Below, in pieces: positions 1-8,890 of a stretch of 64,000 bases of DNA (position 1 is the first letter of the stretch; each line of letters starts with the position of its first letter). A model generated the notes under the pieces. It made no database searches. It saw only the letters and a program-made list of their open reading frames with translations, and was not told the origin of the DNA. The stretch is from Maribacter flavus (lineage in GTDB: Bacteria > Bacteroidota > Bacteroidia > Flavobacteriales > Flavobacteriaceae): positions 248,001-312,000 of the forward strand of contig NZ_VUOE01000003.1 in assembly GCF_008386635.1 (NCBI RefSeq), written 5' to 3'. Position numbers and translations under genes: made by a program.

Positions 1-65
1 ATTGCCAGTAGCAAGATTAAGCTTATTTTAGCTATGTGGTATTTATAGCATGCTACCGTCTTCAT
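1..65 (-). CDS. Start of an exported protein cut by the window edge (possibly TamL/BamA family)
   Basis: Reading the minus strand from an ATG at 63-65, the frame stays open to the window edge and encodes a short basic start followed by a hydrophobic run (KISLILLLA), which looks like a signal peptide. It diverges from the RNA methyltransferase gene. In related Flavobacteriaceae, as I recall, a TamL/BamA-family outer-membrane protein lies at this place. Only 21 residues are visible, so the identity is a guess from context; the signal peptide is what the sequence shows. Confidence 0.45.
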   Translation of the reverse strand, partial: MKTVACYKYHIAKISLILLLA

Positions 66-71
66 AGAAAT

Positions 72-79
72 CAAAAATA
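72..79 (-). promoter_or_regulatory. Possible -7 promoter box for the truncated leftmost gene
   Basis: The minus strand reads TATTTTTG, a match to the Bacteroidota -7 consensus TAnnTTTG, 7 bases before the ATG of the leftmost gene. No clear -33 TTTG lies at the usual distance, and the transcript would be almost leaderless. Confidence 0.3.
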
Positions 80-89
80 CATCATTTGA

Positions 90-812
90 ATGGTTGTGAA
101 AAGTGAATTGAAACTTATAAAAAACCTACAGCAAAAAAAATACCGAAATGAAAATGGCCTTTTTGTGATGGAAGGTAAAAAGGCGGTGGAGGAACTTTTG
201 GAGTCTGGATTTAAGGCCTATAAAATCTTTACGACTGGACAAGAATTGCAAGGTTCAAAAGCTTTTGAAGTAGAACCGATTTCCATGAAGGAGCTAAAGC
301 AGATTAGCAGTTTAAAAAATCCTAACGGTGTTATGGGGGTTTTCCATAAGAAAATAACTACCGATTTAAAGGTGGATGGGTGGACGGTCGTTTTGGACGG
401 AGTGCAAGACCCAGGTAATTTGGGTACTATCATCAGGTTGTGCGATTGGTTTGGGATCGAGAACCTCATCTGTTCCAAAGAGACCGTGGATTGCTATAAT
501 CCAAAGGTATTGCAGGCCACCATGGGCTCCATTGCCCGTGTCAATATTTTCTATAAGGATTTGACAAACTTTCTAAACGCTACCAAAGTACCTGTTTACG
601 GCGCTTTCATGGAAGGAGAAAATATCCATAAAACAAAATTGCCGGAAAATGGCATCCTGATTCTTGGAAATGAAGGAAACGGTATTTCAGATACCGTTCG
701 AAAGTTGTGCGATTATGAAGTTAGTATTCCGCAATTCGGGAAAAAAACCACCGAAAGTTTGAACGTGGCCACTGCCACGGCCATATTTTTGAATGAAATT
801 AAACGCAAGTAG
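90..812 (+). CDS. TrmH/SpoU-family RNA 2'-O-methyltransferase
   Basis: A 240-residue SPOUT methyltransferase that probably transfers a methyl group from SAM to a ribose 2'-OH of tRNA or rRNA. The N-terminal ~90 residues form a substrate-binding (SpoU_sub_bind-like) domain. The catalytic domain carries the three family motifs: DPGNLGTIIR near 107-116, ILILGNEGNGIS near 189-200 and TESLNVATATAI near 220, which form the knotted SAM site. The length is normal for the family. The target nucleotide cannot be read from sequence. It is convergent with porT, with a 15-base gap. Confidence 0.9.
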   Translation: MVVKSELKLIKNLQQKKYRNENGLFVMEGKKAVEELLESGFKAYKIFTTGQELQGSKAFEVEPISMKELKQISSLKNPNGVMGVFHKKITTDLKVDGWTVVLDGVQDPGNLGTIIRLCDWFGIENLICSKETVDCYNPKVLQATMGSIARVNIFYKDLTNFLNATKVPVYGAFMEGENIHKTKLPENGILILGNEGNGISDTVRKLCDYEVSIPQFGKKTTESLNVATATAIFLNEIKRK

Positions 813-827
813 CAAGCTTATCCACCT

Positions 828-1556
828 CTATTCAAAAGTGAAATTGATAAAGATGCCTCGGGATTTCATGGAGGCGATATTCCCTGTCCAGGGGCTGTTG
901 GGATCGTTGTCCCTTATCAATTCATCGGTAAGTGCAAATACCCCTCTTATGGACGGGCTGAATTTAAAATACTCCAGATAGAAATCGATACCAAAGCCCA
1001 ACTCATAATTATAGACCCATTTGGTCATTCTATAGGTACGGGAAAGGTTATCGTCCAAGCTAGCTTCGTTACTACCCAAATTTAGGGACGCTGAACCACC
1101 ACCTATTAAAAACGGTTTCCAGTTACCTAGTCTTCGGGTGCTTACTTTTAAAAGTAACGGAAAGTTTATGTAGGTCGATTTTACCTCTCTTAGTGCATCC
1201 CTTTCTTCTTCCAATAATGGGGAGGGAAAACCTAAAAGTCTTGAAGTATAGTGAAGGCCCGGTTCCAACCGTACGTCCAGAAATTCGTTAATACGCATTT
1301 CCCCAATTAATCCTACGTTGAATCCCAATGACTTGGCAACTTGTACGTTGGTAAGATCCTTGCCGTTGGCATCGAACCCCAAATCGTCCTCGTATTCAAA
1401 CTTAAAGTCATACTGGTTCAAACCTAAAAAATATCCCCAGTTCAGGAATTTTTTATCTTCGTTCTCCTTATTTAGAACGGGGTTTTCGTTGAACTGGCCA
1501 TAAAGGTTCGGGGTCAATATAAGGATACCCAAACATGTGAAAAACCATTTTTTCAT
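828..1556 (-). CDS. porT: PorT-family outer-membrane beta-barrel protein (type IX secretion/gliding)
   Basis: A 242-residue protein with a signal peptide (residues 1-20, ending LYGQ) and alternating beta strands rich in Tyr, Phe and Asn, ending in Phe-Glu. It fits the PorT/SprT family of small outer-membrane barrels needed for type IX secretion in Porphyromonas and Flavobacterium. The assignment rests on length, barrel-like pattern and its position directly downstream of ubiE (29-base gap), an arrangement I recall from flavobacteria. A generic porin-family barrel is the alternative. Confidence 0.75.
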   Translation of the reverse strand: MKKWFFTCLGILILTPNLYGQFNENPVLNKENEDKKFLNWGYFLGLNQYDFKFEYEDDLGFDANGKDLTNVQVAKSLGFNVGLIGEMRINEFLDVRLEPGLHYTSRLLGFPSPLLEEERDALREVKSTYINFPLLLKVSTRRLGNWKPFLIGGGSASLNLGSNEASLDDNLSRTYRMTKWVYNYELGFGIDFYLEYFKFSPSIRGVFALTDELIRDNDPNSPWTGNIASMKSRGIFINFTFE

Positions 1557-1585
1557 TTACTCAAATGTCAATCGTTGTAATACCC

Positions 1586-2314
1586 TTATTTTTTGGCGAT
1601 GTATATTGACGATACGCCAAAAGTTTGAGGTTTGTTCGCTACATCTATAAACCCGATTTCCCGTAAAATATTGTTGAAGTTTTCTCCATGGGGAAAGGCA
1701 GCGGCAGATTCGCTTAGGTAGCCATACGCAGAATTGTCTTTAGAGAACAGTTTTCCAATCAAAGGGAGGATGTATTTTGTGTAAATGGTATAACCTTGTT
1801 TGAAGGGTGTTTTGGTTGGTACCGATGTTTCAAGAATCACCAAGGTGCCACCTGGCCTTAAAACACGGAGGATTTCGGCCAGACCCTTTTCAAGGTTTTC
1901 GAAATTACGGACCCCAAAAGAAACGGTTACGGCATCAAAGGAGTTGGTTTCGAAGCTTAGGTTTTCACTGTCGCCCACCACCATTTCAATAATGGGGGAT
2001 AGGTTTTTTTCATTGATTTTTTTTTCCCCAACCGCAAGCATGCCTGGGGAAATATCCAAACCCACAATTTTTTTTGCCCCCGTTTTTACCATGGCTATCG
2101 CAAGATCCCCGGTTCCTGTTGCAATATCCAAAATGGTATTGGGAGCTTCCTCCTTTAGAATAGCCACTACCTTTTTTCGCCATTTTACATCTATACCAAA
2201 GGAAATTACGCGGTTTAGGCCATCATAATCCGTAGAAATGGTATCGAACATCTTAGTGACCTGTTCTTTTTTCCCTAAGTTGGAGTCCTTATATGGGGTA
2301 ACCTTTTTGGCCAT
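1586..2314 (-). CDS. ubiE: Demethylmenaquinone methyltransferase UbiE/MenG
   Basis: SAM-dependent C-methyltransferase for the last step of menaquinone synthesis, turning demethylmenaquinone into menaquinone, the quinone that Na+-NQR reduces in this group. The SAM motif [10 protein letters not shown] lies at residues 61-70, with the family segments GLDISPGML and FGVRNFEN further on. I take the ATG at 2314 (242 residues) because the frame upstream of it adds 21 residues not seen in the family. It is followed by porT in the same direction, so the two are probably co-transcribed. Confidence 0.92.
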   Translation of the reverse strand: MAKKVTPYKDSNLGKKEQVTKMFDTISTDYDGLNRVISFGIDVKWRKKVVAILKEEAPNTILDIATGTGDLAIAMVKTGAKKIVGLDISPGMLAVGEKKINEKNLSPIIEMVVGDSENLSFETNSFDAVTVSFGVRNFENLEKGLAEILRVLRPGGTLVILETSVPTKTPFKQGYTIYTKYILPLIGKLFSKDNSAYGYLSESAAAFPHGENFNNILREIGFIDVANKPQTFGVSSIYIAKK

Positions 2315-2509
2315 TTGCAAATTTTTGGGCAAAGATACAATATAGCAAGAGGTTCTTTCAAATTTTACGGAATTCATTGGTAGCGTCGAAGCGCATGGAA
2401 ATCCAATACCGTTTCAAGACCGAGATTCTTTTTCTTTAAATGCCATTAGGACTAACAATAAGGTTGGTTTAGGTATCGATTAAATCCTTCTTAAAAGCTT
2501 GAAAATAAA

Positions 2510-2538
2510 TTGAAACCTCATAAAATTATGTAATTTTG
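2510..2538 (+). promoter_or_regulatory. Bacteroidota-type promoter of trkAH
   Basis: TTG at 2510-2512 and TAATTTTG at 2531-2538 are separated by 18 bases, close to the Bacteroidota sigma-ABfr consensus (TTTG, about 19 bases, TAnnTTTG). Transcription would start near 2543-2546, giving a leader of about 100 bases before the trkA ATG. Confidence 0.6.
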
Positions 2539-2566
2539 TACCCATTAATTCACTTACTTGTAGAAC

Positions 2567-2630
2567 ATAGCTATTGACCCAATGAGGGTTAGGACCTGGA
2601 GGTGAAGACACGTTTCCAGGGAAGCTAGCT
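2567..2630 (+). ncRNA. Candidate structured leader RNA (three-way junction) of trkA
   Basis: The trkA leader can fold into a closed junction. A closing stem pairs TAGCT (2568-2572) with AGCTA (2623-2627). Hairpin A pairs GACCC (2576-2580) with GGGTT (2586-2590) around AATGA. Hairpin B pairs CCTGGA (2595-2600) with TCCAGG (2615-2620) and holds an inner stem GTG/CAC (2602-2604, 2609-2611) capped by AAGA. I do not recognise it as a known riboswitch class. It could be a known flavobacterial RNA motif whose sequence I cannot recall, a K+- or nucleotide-sensing leader, or chance pairing. Confidence 0.4.
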
Positions 2631-2641
2631 TAAGATTTTAA

Positions 2642-3991
2642 ATGAAAATAATAATTGCTGGAGCTGGTGAGGTTGGATTTCATTTGGCGAAATTACTCTC
2701 CTACGAATCCCAGAATATTACTTTAATTGATACCGATAAGGAGAGTCTGGCATATGCGGACAACCATTTGGACATTAGGGTGCTCAGGGGCGATGCCACT
2801 TCCATTTCCATTTTAAAGGATGCATCGGTACAGGATTCCGAGCTCGTTATTGGTGTAACATCTTCGGAGACCACGAATTTGACCTTGTGTATGTTGGCCA
2901 AACAATTGGGCTGTAAAAGAACCATAGCCAGAATTTCCAATACGGAGTTCGTTGATAACAAGGAATTGTTGAAATTTTCCCAATTGGGCATTGATGAGCT
3001 TATTTCTCCGGAAGAGCTCGCCGCTACAGAGATTCAGTTATTGTTGAACAAATCGGCATTTAACGACACCTACGAATTTGAAGACGGGGAGTTGATAATG
3101 GTGGGGGTATCCCTGCCCAAGTCGGCACCTTTTGTTGGTAAAATGGTCAAGGAGGCTGCCAAGGTATTTCCGGAATTACACTTCATGCCAATCGCCCTAC
3201 AAAGACTGGGGACACAATATACGGTGATACCACGTGGTGACACCTATTTCAAGGAAGGTGATCAGGTCTACTTTATAACGGTTAAGGAAGGGGTGGACGA
3301 GCTCTATAAGCTCACTGGCAAGAAAAAGGAGGAAATTAAAAACGTTATGATTCTTGGTGGGAGTAAGGTTGGGTTCAAAACAGCCCGGGATCTATGCTCC
3401 AAACGTTTTAATGTTAAATTGATAGAAAAAAACAAGGAAAAGGCCTTTGATTTGGCCGATGACCTTCCCAATGCCTTGGTCATCAATGGAGATGGAAGAA
3501 ATGTGGAATTGTTGGACGAGGAGAGTCTGGAGTCCATGGATGCCTTCATCGCGGTAACTGGAAATTCAGAAACCAATATCATGTCCTGTTTGGTGGCTAA
3601 ATCCAAGCATATCAAGAAAACCATCGCCTTGGTGGAGAATATGGATTATTTTCAGCTGTCCCATTCCATTGGTATCGATACCTTGATCAACAAAAAACTC
3701 TTGGCTGCCAACAATATTTTCCGTCATATACGAAAGGGCGAAGTCGTGGCCTTGATGCGCTTGAACAATCTGAATGCGGAAATTTTGGAGTTTATCGTAA
3801 AAAAGGATTCCAAGGTTACCGGTTCCACCATCCGGGAATTGAACTTTCCCAAAGATGCCACGATTGGTGGTGTGGTAAGGGACGGTGAAGGAATCATTGC
3901 CTTGGGTGGCTTTACGATCCAAGCTGGGGACAGGGTGGTCGTTTGTTGCCATCCGGAGCAAATCCCTAAAATAGAACGAATGTTCCTCTAG
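2642..3991 (+). CDS. trkA: Trk potassium uptake regulatory subunit TrkA
   Basis: Cytoplasmic NAD(H)/nucleotide-binding subunit that gates the TrkH K+ channel. Its 449 residues contain two tandem RCK units: Rossmann motif GAGEVG at 7-12, an RCK_C domain around 145-220, a second Rossmann motif GGSKVG near 239-244, and a second RCK_C at about 370-449. The double-unit layout is typical of full-length TrkA. Its stop and the trkH ATG are one base apart, so the two subunits are translated together. A structured leader precedes the gene. Confidence 0.95.
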   Translation: MKIIIAGAGEVGFHLAKLLSYESQNITLIDTDKESLAYADNHLDIRVLRGDATSISILKDASVQDSELVIGVTSSETTNLTLCMLAKQLGCKRTIARISNTEFVDNKELLKFSQLGIDELISPEELAATEIQLLLNKSAFNDTYEFEDGELIMVGVSLPKSAPFVGKMVKEAAKVFPELHFMPIALQRLGTQYTVIPRGDTYFKEGDQVYFITVKEGVDELYKLTGKKKEEIKNVMILGGSKVGFKTARDLCSKRFNVKLIEKNKEKAFDLADDLPNALVINGDGRNVELLDEESLESMDAFIAVTGNSETNIMSCLVAKSKHIKKTIALVENMDYFQLSHSIGIDTLINKKLLAANNIFRHIRKGEVVALMRLNNLNAEILEFIVKKDSKVTGSTIRELNFPKDATIGGVVRDGEGIIALGGFTIQAGDRVVVCCHPEQIPKIERMFL

Positions 3992-3992
3992 C

Positions 3993-5486
3993 ATGCGCTT
4001 GAATTCAAGAATTATTTTTCATCTGATGGGGCTATTGCTTCTTTGCAATGGCGGATTTATGCTTTTGGCCGCTTTGGTAAGTGGCATCTACGATGACGGG
4101 GCGACCCTTAGTATTACCTTGGCTTCCGTGGCAACCATGTTTGTAGGGGTTTTTGCCATGTATTACACGAGGGGACACCGTAAAGAGGTAAAGCAAAAAG
4201 AAGGCTATATCATAGTTACTTTTGGATGGTTGGTCATGTCCATTTCAGGAACGCTTCCCTATATTTTTTCCGGTGCGGTGCCAGATATTACCAATGCCTT
4301 TTTTGAAACGGTTTCGGGCTATACGACTACCGGGGCCTCTATTATGGACGATATTGAATCCATGCCAGAAGGAATCCTTTTTTGGCGAAGCCTTACGCAT
4401 TGGATCGGCGGTATGGGTATCATTGTATTGGCCATAGCTATTTTGCCTCTTTTGGGTATTGGAGGCATGCAGCTATTTTCGGCCGAAGCACCCGGACCTA
4501 GTGCCGATAAATTACATCCAAGAATTACTGATACCGCAAAAAGGTTGTGGTTGATCTACTTGGGATATACCATAGCGGAAACTATACTTTTGAAGTTTGC
4601 CGGAATGTCCTTCTTTGATGCTATCAACCATGCCTTGGCAACGCTTTCCACAGGAGGTTTCTCTACCAAGAACGCCAGTATTGCGTATTGGAACGATCAG
4701 CCATTGATACAGTATATCATTATCCTTTTCATGTTTTTGGCCGGAAGCAATTTTGTAATGAGCTACTTTGCCTTTAAGGGCAAGGTACAGCGAATTTTAA
4801 GGGATGAGGAATGGAAATATTATTCGCTCGCTATTTTGATATTTACCGTAGTAGTAGCAGGGGTCATTTATTTTCAGGCCAATATTACCCAGGATACCCC
4901 AGGTTATCCCATGGTACTTGGAAAGGCCGAAAGTTCCATAAGGCATGCCCTGTTCCAGGTTATTTCCGTTATAACAACTACCGGATTCGTTAGTGCCGAC
5001 TTTACCCAGTGGACCCCATTTTTGACAATATTCTTTTTCGGTTTGTTCTTTATGGGAGGATCTGCAGGTTCTACATCCGGGGGTATCAAAATCATGCGAC
5101 ATCTTTTGATCATAAAGAATGGACTATTGGAATTCAAAAGGACCTTGCACAGCAATGCCATCATCCCTGTACGGTACAACAACAAAACGGTAAAGGAAAA
5201 GATTGTCTACAATATCATTGGCTTTTTTGTGCTGTATATGCTGTTGTTCATTATTGGGGCCTTGGTATTGGGGATGCTCGGTCTTGATTTTGAATCGGCC
5301 ATTGGTGGGTCGGCTTCATCCTTGGGCAATGTGGGTCCTGCCTTGGGCAGTTTAAATCCCGTTAGCAATTTTAATAGCCTGCCTGCTTTGGCTAAATGGT
5401 GGTGCGGGTTTTTAATGTTGGCCGGTAGGTTGGAACTTTTTACCGTTTTGATATTATTGAATCCTTATTTTTGGAAAAGGACTTAA
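3993..5486 (+). CDS. trkH: Trk potassium uptake channel subunit TrkH
   Basis: Inner-membrane K+ translocation subunit of 497 residues. Four selectivity-filter-like loops are visible: TTTGASIM, STGGFSTKN, TTGFVSADF and SSLGNVGP, each between hydrophobic helices, as expected from the four-fold pseudo-repeat of the SKT superfamily. It begins one base after trkA and forms the Trk system with it. A strong terminator follows at 5512-5544. Confidence 0.94.
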   Translation: MRLNSRIIFHLMGLLLLCNGGFMLLAALVSGIYDDGATLSITLASVATMFVGVFAMYYTRGHRKEVKQKEGYIIVTFGWLVMSISGTLPYIFSGAVPDITNAFFETVSGYTTTGASIMDDIESMPEGILFWRSLTHWIGGMGIIVLAIAILPLLGIGGMQLFSAEAPGPSADKLHPRITDTAKRLWLIYLGYTIAETILLKFAGMSFFDAINHALATLSTGGFSTKNASIAYWNDQPLIQYIIILFMFLAGSNFVMSYFAFKGKVQRILRDEEWKYYSLAILIFTVVVAGVIYFQANITQDTPGYPMVLGKAESSIRHALFQVISVITTTGFVSADFTQWTPFLTIFFFGLFFMGGSAGSTSGGIKIMRHLLIIKNGLLEFKRTLHSNAIIPVRYNNKTVKEKIVYNIIGFFVLYMLLFIIGALVLGMLGLDFESAIGGSASSLGNVGPALGSLNPVSNFNSLPALAKWWCGFLMLAGRLELFTVLILLNPYFWKRT

Positions 5487-5511
5487 ACTATTGATCAACT
5501 CTTTTGAAAAC

Positions 5512-5544
5512 AAAAATCCCGCATTATGAAAATGCGGGATTTTT
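5512..5544. terminator. Bidirectional terminator between trkH and aspC
   Basis: A 14-base arm (5512-5525) and its perfect complement (5531-5544) surround a 5-base loop. The GC core CCCGCATT is flanked by A- and T-runs, so it can stop transcription from both convergent units. Confidence 0.9.
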
Positions 5545-5566
5545 GTAAATATCCTTTTCGTTAGAT

Positions 5567-6757
5567 TTATAAAAGTGCTTTTTTAATTCTTGCTATCGCT
5601 TCCTCTATTTCCTTGACCGATGCCGCATACGAAATCCTGATGCAGTTTCCATTGCCAAAAGCGTCACCTGTGACCGTGGCCACATTTGCATGCTCCAATA
5701 AGTACATGGCAAAATCCGAAGCATTATTGATTTTTGTACCGTTCAAGGTTTTCCCAAAATAGGCGGTTACATCTGGGTATACATAAAATGCCCCTTCCGG
5801 TTCATTGCATTTAAATCCTGGGATATCGTTCAGCAAATCCAGAATCAGCTTTCTGCGTTTTTTGAATTCATCCACCATATACTGAATTCGGTCGGGAGAT
5901 TCTTCCAAGGCGGTTATTACGGCCCTCTGCGCAATACAGTTGGCACCACTGGTCACCTGACCTTGTAATTTATTACACGCCCGGGCAATATAGCTAGGAG
6001 CTCCAATGTATCCAATTCTCCATCCTGTCATGGCGAAGGCTTTCGCTACCCCGTTTACCGTAACGGTACGGTCATACATGTCCTCGAATTCTGCCATGGA
6101 GGCGTGTTTGGTAACACCGTAGTTTATGTGTTCGTAAATTTCATCGCTGACCACAATAATCTGTGGATATTTTTGAAGTACATCGGCCAATGCCCTCAAC
6201 TCCTCCTTACTATAGATAGAACCACTAGGGTTGCAAGGAGAACTGTACCAGAGCATTTTGGTTTTTGGCGTAATGGCGGCTTCCAATTCCTCTGGGGTCA
6301 TTTTAAAATCGTTCTCCAATGAAGTTGGCACTTCCACTGGAACACCATCGGATAACTGAACAATATCCGCATAGCTGACCCAGTAGGGGCAGGGTAGAAT
6401 TACTTCATCGCCCTTGTTGATCATCGCTTGCGCAACATTGTACAAGGATTGTTTGGCTCCTGTAGAAACCACGATTTGGGAGGGTTCGTACGTAAGATTA
6501 TTGTCCCTTTTAAATTTTGTGATGATGGCCTTCTTTAGCTCCACGTATCCATCCACCGGGGTGTACGCATTGTAATCGTCGTTGATTGCCTGTATAGCGG
6601 CATCTTTGATGTATTCCGGGGTATTAAAGTCAGGTTCCCCTAAACTCAACCCGATAATATCTTTTCCAGCCGCCCTAAGTTCACGGGCTTTCGCGGCCAT
6701 TTCAAGTGTAGCGGAAGGAGTAAGGCTATTTATCCTGTCCGAAAGTTGATTGTTCAT
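5567..6757 (-). CDS. aspC: Class I/II pyridoxal-phosphate aminotransferase (aspartate aminotransferase type)
   Basis: A 396-residue fold-type I aminotransferase that most likely moves the amino group between aspartate and 2-oxoglutarate. The PLP-binding lysine is K239 in the stretch VAKAFAMTGWRIGY. Other family marks are GLSLGEPDFNTP at 37-48, the CNPSGS segment near 175 and SDEIYEH near 204-210. It belongs to the AspC-Ib subgroup; some members act on other amino acids, so substrate range is less sure. It lies 13 bases downstream of the desaturase and is probably in its transcript. Confidence 0.9.
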   Translation of the reverse strand: MNNQLSDRINSLTPSATLEMAAKARELRAAGKDIIGLSLGEPDFNTPEYIKDAAIQAINDDYNAYTPVDGYVELKKAIITKFKRDNNLTYEPSQIVVSTGAKQSLYNVAQAMINKGDEVILPCPYWVSYADIVQLSDGVPVEVPTSLENDFKMTPEELEAAITPKTKMLWYSSPCNPSGSIYSKEELRALADVLQKYPQIIVVSDEIYEHINYGVTKHASMAEFEDMYDRTVTVNGVAKAFAMTGWRIGYIGAPSYIARACNKLQGQVTSGANCIAQRAVITALEESPDRIQYMVDEFKKRRKLILDLLNDIPGFKCNEPEGAFYVYPDVTAYFGKTLNGTKINNASDFAMYLLEHANVATVTGDAFGNGNCIRISYAASVKEIEEAIARIKKALL

Positions 6758-6770
6758 ATCAATAAAATTA

Positions 6771-7871
6771 CTAGTACTGTAAAGTAGGCTGCTTGCCTAA
6801 TTCCCTTAAATGTTTGAAGTGCGAAATTATAGCTTTTCTAGTAGTTTCATATTCGTGATATGGTAAATTAAATTCCCTTGCAGTCTGTTTCACAATTTTT
6901 GAAATTTTTGTGTAATGGATGTGACTGATATTCGGGAAAATATGATGTTCCACTTGATGGTTCAAACCACCGGTGAACCAATTTACAATCCTATTTTTGG
7001 TGCTAAAATTCACGGTTGTAAACAGTTGGTGGATGGCCCAGGTGTTTTTCATGGTGCCGTGATCATCGGGTAGGGGCGTATCGGCATGGTCCACGATATG
7101 TGCCAATTGGAAAACCACACTTAAAATTACTCCTGCAACATAATGCATCAGAAAGAATCCAATGAGGATTTTCCACCAAGCGATGTCCAAAATCAACATA
7201 GGCAATACGATCCAAATCGTCACATAAAGGATTTTGGTGATTATCAAAGTACTCCAATTGATGGTCGCGCTGGGCAACTTGCCATAGGAAAGTTTACGCT
7301 TCATATATCGATACATCTGCATAAAGTCTGTAGTTATGGCCCAGTTAAAGGTCAATAACCCATAAAGGAAGATGGAATAATAATGTTGGAACTTGTGATA
7401 GCGCTTCCATTCCGCATGCTTGGAGAAGCGCAATATCCTTCCTGCTTCCATATCCTCGTCGTGTTCATGGATATTGGTATAGGTGTGGTGGAGCACATTA
7501 TGCTGCACTTGCCAATTGTAAACGTTGCCAGCAAGAATGTAAATGCTACTTCCCATGATTTTATTCACCCATTTTTTATTGGAATAAGACCCATGATTTC
7601 CGTCATGCATTACATTCATGCCCACACCGGCCATTCCAACGCCCATGACAATGGTAAGCAATATATTGGCCCAAGTTGGTAGTCCCAAGGTTAAAATTAG
7701 GAAATAGGGAGCCAAGAATAGGGTAAACATTACTAGGGTCTTTAAGTGCAATTTCCAGTTGCCTGTTTTCTTGATCTTGTTGTTCTTAAAATAATCATTG
7801 ACCCTAGCGTTCAGGGTCTTGAAAAATTGTGTTGAATCTCTTCGGGGAAATCTGATGGTTTTGTTCTCCAT
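6771..7871 (-). CDS. Membrane fatty-acid desaturase (front-end/acyl-lipid type)
   Basis: A 366-residue di-iron membrane desaturase that introduces a double bond in acyl chains. The three histidine boxes are HDGNH (89-93), HNVLHH (124-129) and HQVEHH (305-310). The glutamine that opens the third box is typical of delta-5/delta-6 'front-end' enzymes and DesA3-like acyl-lipid desaturases. There is no fused cytochrome b5 domain, so electrons must come from a separate carrier. Hydrophobic helices lie near 45-85 and 210-255. It is divergent from rsmG and heads the unit containing aspC. Confidence 0.9.
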   Translation of the reverse strand: MENKTIRFPRRDSTQFFKTLNARVNDYFKNNKIKKTGNWKLHLKTLVMFTLFLAPYFLILTLGLPTWANILLTIVMGVGMAGVGMNVMHDGNHGSYSNKKWVNKIMGSSIYILAGNVYNWQVQHNVLHHTYTNIHEHDEDMEAGRILRFSKHAEWKRYHKFQHYYSIFLYGLLTFNWAITTDFMQMYRYMKRKLSYGKLPSATINWSTLIITKILYVTIWIVLPMLILDIAWWKILIGFFLMHYVAGVILSVVFQLAHIVDHADTPLPDDHGTMKNTWAIHQLFTTVNFSTKNRIVNWFTGGLNHQVEHHIFPNISHIHYTKISKIVKQTAREFNLPYHEYETTRKAIISHFKHLRELGKQPTLQY

Positions 7872-7917
7872 AACCGATAATCTTTTTTTAAAAATCGAGC
7901 AAATAAATTTTTATTTG

Positions 7918-7948
7918 TTGGGTAGGTTGCCCAAAATAGAAATCTTTG
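7918..7948 (+). promoter_or_regulatory. Possible promoter of rsmG
   Basis: TTG (7918-7920) and AATCTTTG (7941-7948) lie 20 bases apart, matching the Bacteroidota promoter except for the first base of the -7 box. A start site near 7954 excludes the TTG codon at 7946 as translation start. Confidence 0.4.
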
Positions 7949-7990
7949 CAAAAAATAATGTATTCTTTTTCTAATTCTACAAATATACGC

Positions 7991-8626
7991 ATGACAGCCG
8001 AAACCATTTTTAAATATTTCCCCAATTTAACAGTAGAGCAGCAAAAACATATAAATTCATTAGAGGAGCTCTACAAAGATTGGAACCAAAAGATCAATGT
8101 GGTTTCTAGAAAGGATATTGACGAACTGTACCTAAGACATGTGCTCCACTCGCTTGGGATTGCCAAAGTCCAAACATTTAAGGATGGATCTGAAATTTTG
8201 GATGTAGGTACTGGGGGTGGATTTCCGGGTATTCCCTTGGCAATTTTATTTCCTGAAGTGAATTTTACCCTGGTGGATTCCATCGGAAAAAAAATAAAGG
8301 TCGTCAATGAGGTAGTGGAGGGGCTTGGCCTCACGAATGTCCAAACCGTTAATTCAAGAGTGGAGGAGGTTCCAAATCAATTTGATTTTATAGTCAGTAG
8401 GGCGGTCGCGGCCATGCCTACGTTCGTACATTGGGTAAAGGGAAAAATAAAAAAGGAGTCGCAACATGAAAGAAGAAACGGTATTCTGTACCTGAAGGGA
8501 GGGGATTTACAGGAGGAATTGGAAAGCTATCGCACAGCTGAAATATTTGACCTTACTGATTATTTTAAGGAGGATTTTTTTGATACCAAAAAGGTCGTAT
8601 ATCTTCCCATGAAATTTAAAGGCTAA
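7991..8626 (+). CDS. rsmG: 16S rRNA (guanine-527-N7)-methyltransferase RsmG
   Basis: SAM-dependent methyltransferase that modifies G527 of 16S rRNA. With the ATG at 7991 it has 211 residues. The SAM site is DVGTGGGFPG at 71-80; the segment ELYKDWNQKINVVSRKD near 26-42 and LYLRHVLHSLG near 46-56 are the N-terminal RsmG signatures. An ATG at 7958 is also in frame, but the 7991 start fits the family N-terminus best. Loss of this enzyme gives low-level streptomycin resistance in other bacteria. Confidence 0.93.
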   Translation: MTAETIFKYFPNLTVEQQKHINSLEELYKDWNQKINVVSRKDIDELYLRHVLHSLGIAKVQTFKDGSEILDVGTGGGFPGIPLAILFPEVNFTLVDSIGKKIKVVNEVVEGLGLTNVQTVNSRVEEVPNQFDFIVSRAVAAMPTFVHWVKGKIKKESQHERRNGILYLKGGDLQEELESYRTAEIFDLTDYFKEDFFDTKKVVYLPMKFKG

Positions 8627-8845
8627 AGACTATAAATGGTCTTATAAACCTTCCGACTTTTTTTTGCATATTCCTTTAACCGATTCCAATAATGTATCCG
8701 AGTACAGAGTATGTACATCCTACAAAGCTTATATGTTCTGAAAATCAAGTTCATATCCATTCAAAATTCTGCAAAAAACATTTAATTTACAATTAATTAA
8801 CGTTAAATTTACATTGAAATTGTTCAATTGGATGTTTTTGGAAAT

Positions 8846-8870
8846 AAAAAAGCGCCGGTAAGGCGCTTTA
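8846..8870 (-). terminator. Terminator of the DinB-like gene
   Basis: AAAGCGCC (8849-8856) pairs with GGCGCTTT (8862-8869). On the minus strand the stem is followed by a T-rich tract (TTTTTTATTT), about 20 bases after the stop of the gene at 8891. Confidence 0.8.
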
Positions 8871-8890
8871 AATTTAGTTTGTGAAAAAGA

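Larger units (their letters stand above)
2315..2641. other. Intergenic region between divergent ubiE and trkA
   Basis: This 327-base gap holds a good promoter for trkA (2510-2538) and a transcribed leader of about 100 bases with strong base-pairing potential (2567-2630). The ubiE-proximal part, 2315-2500, shows no convincing gene. Confidence 0.6.

Noticed and set aside
1800-2228. 142-codon plus-strand frame opposite ubiE
   Set aside because: It is fully antisense to a well-supported methyltransferase gene and has no start signal.
3566-3994. 142-codon minus-strand frame opposite trkA
   Set aside because: Shadow of the conserved trkA coding sequence.
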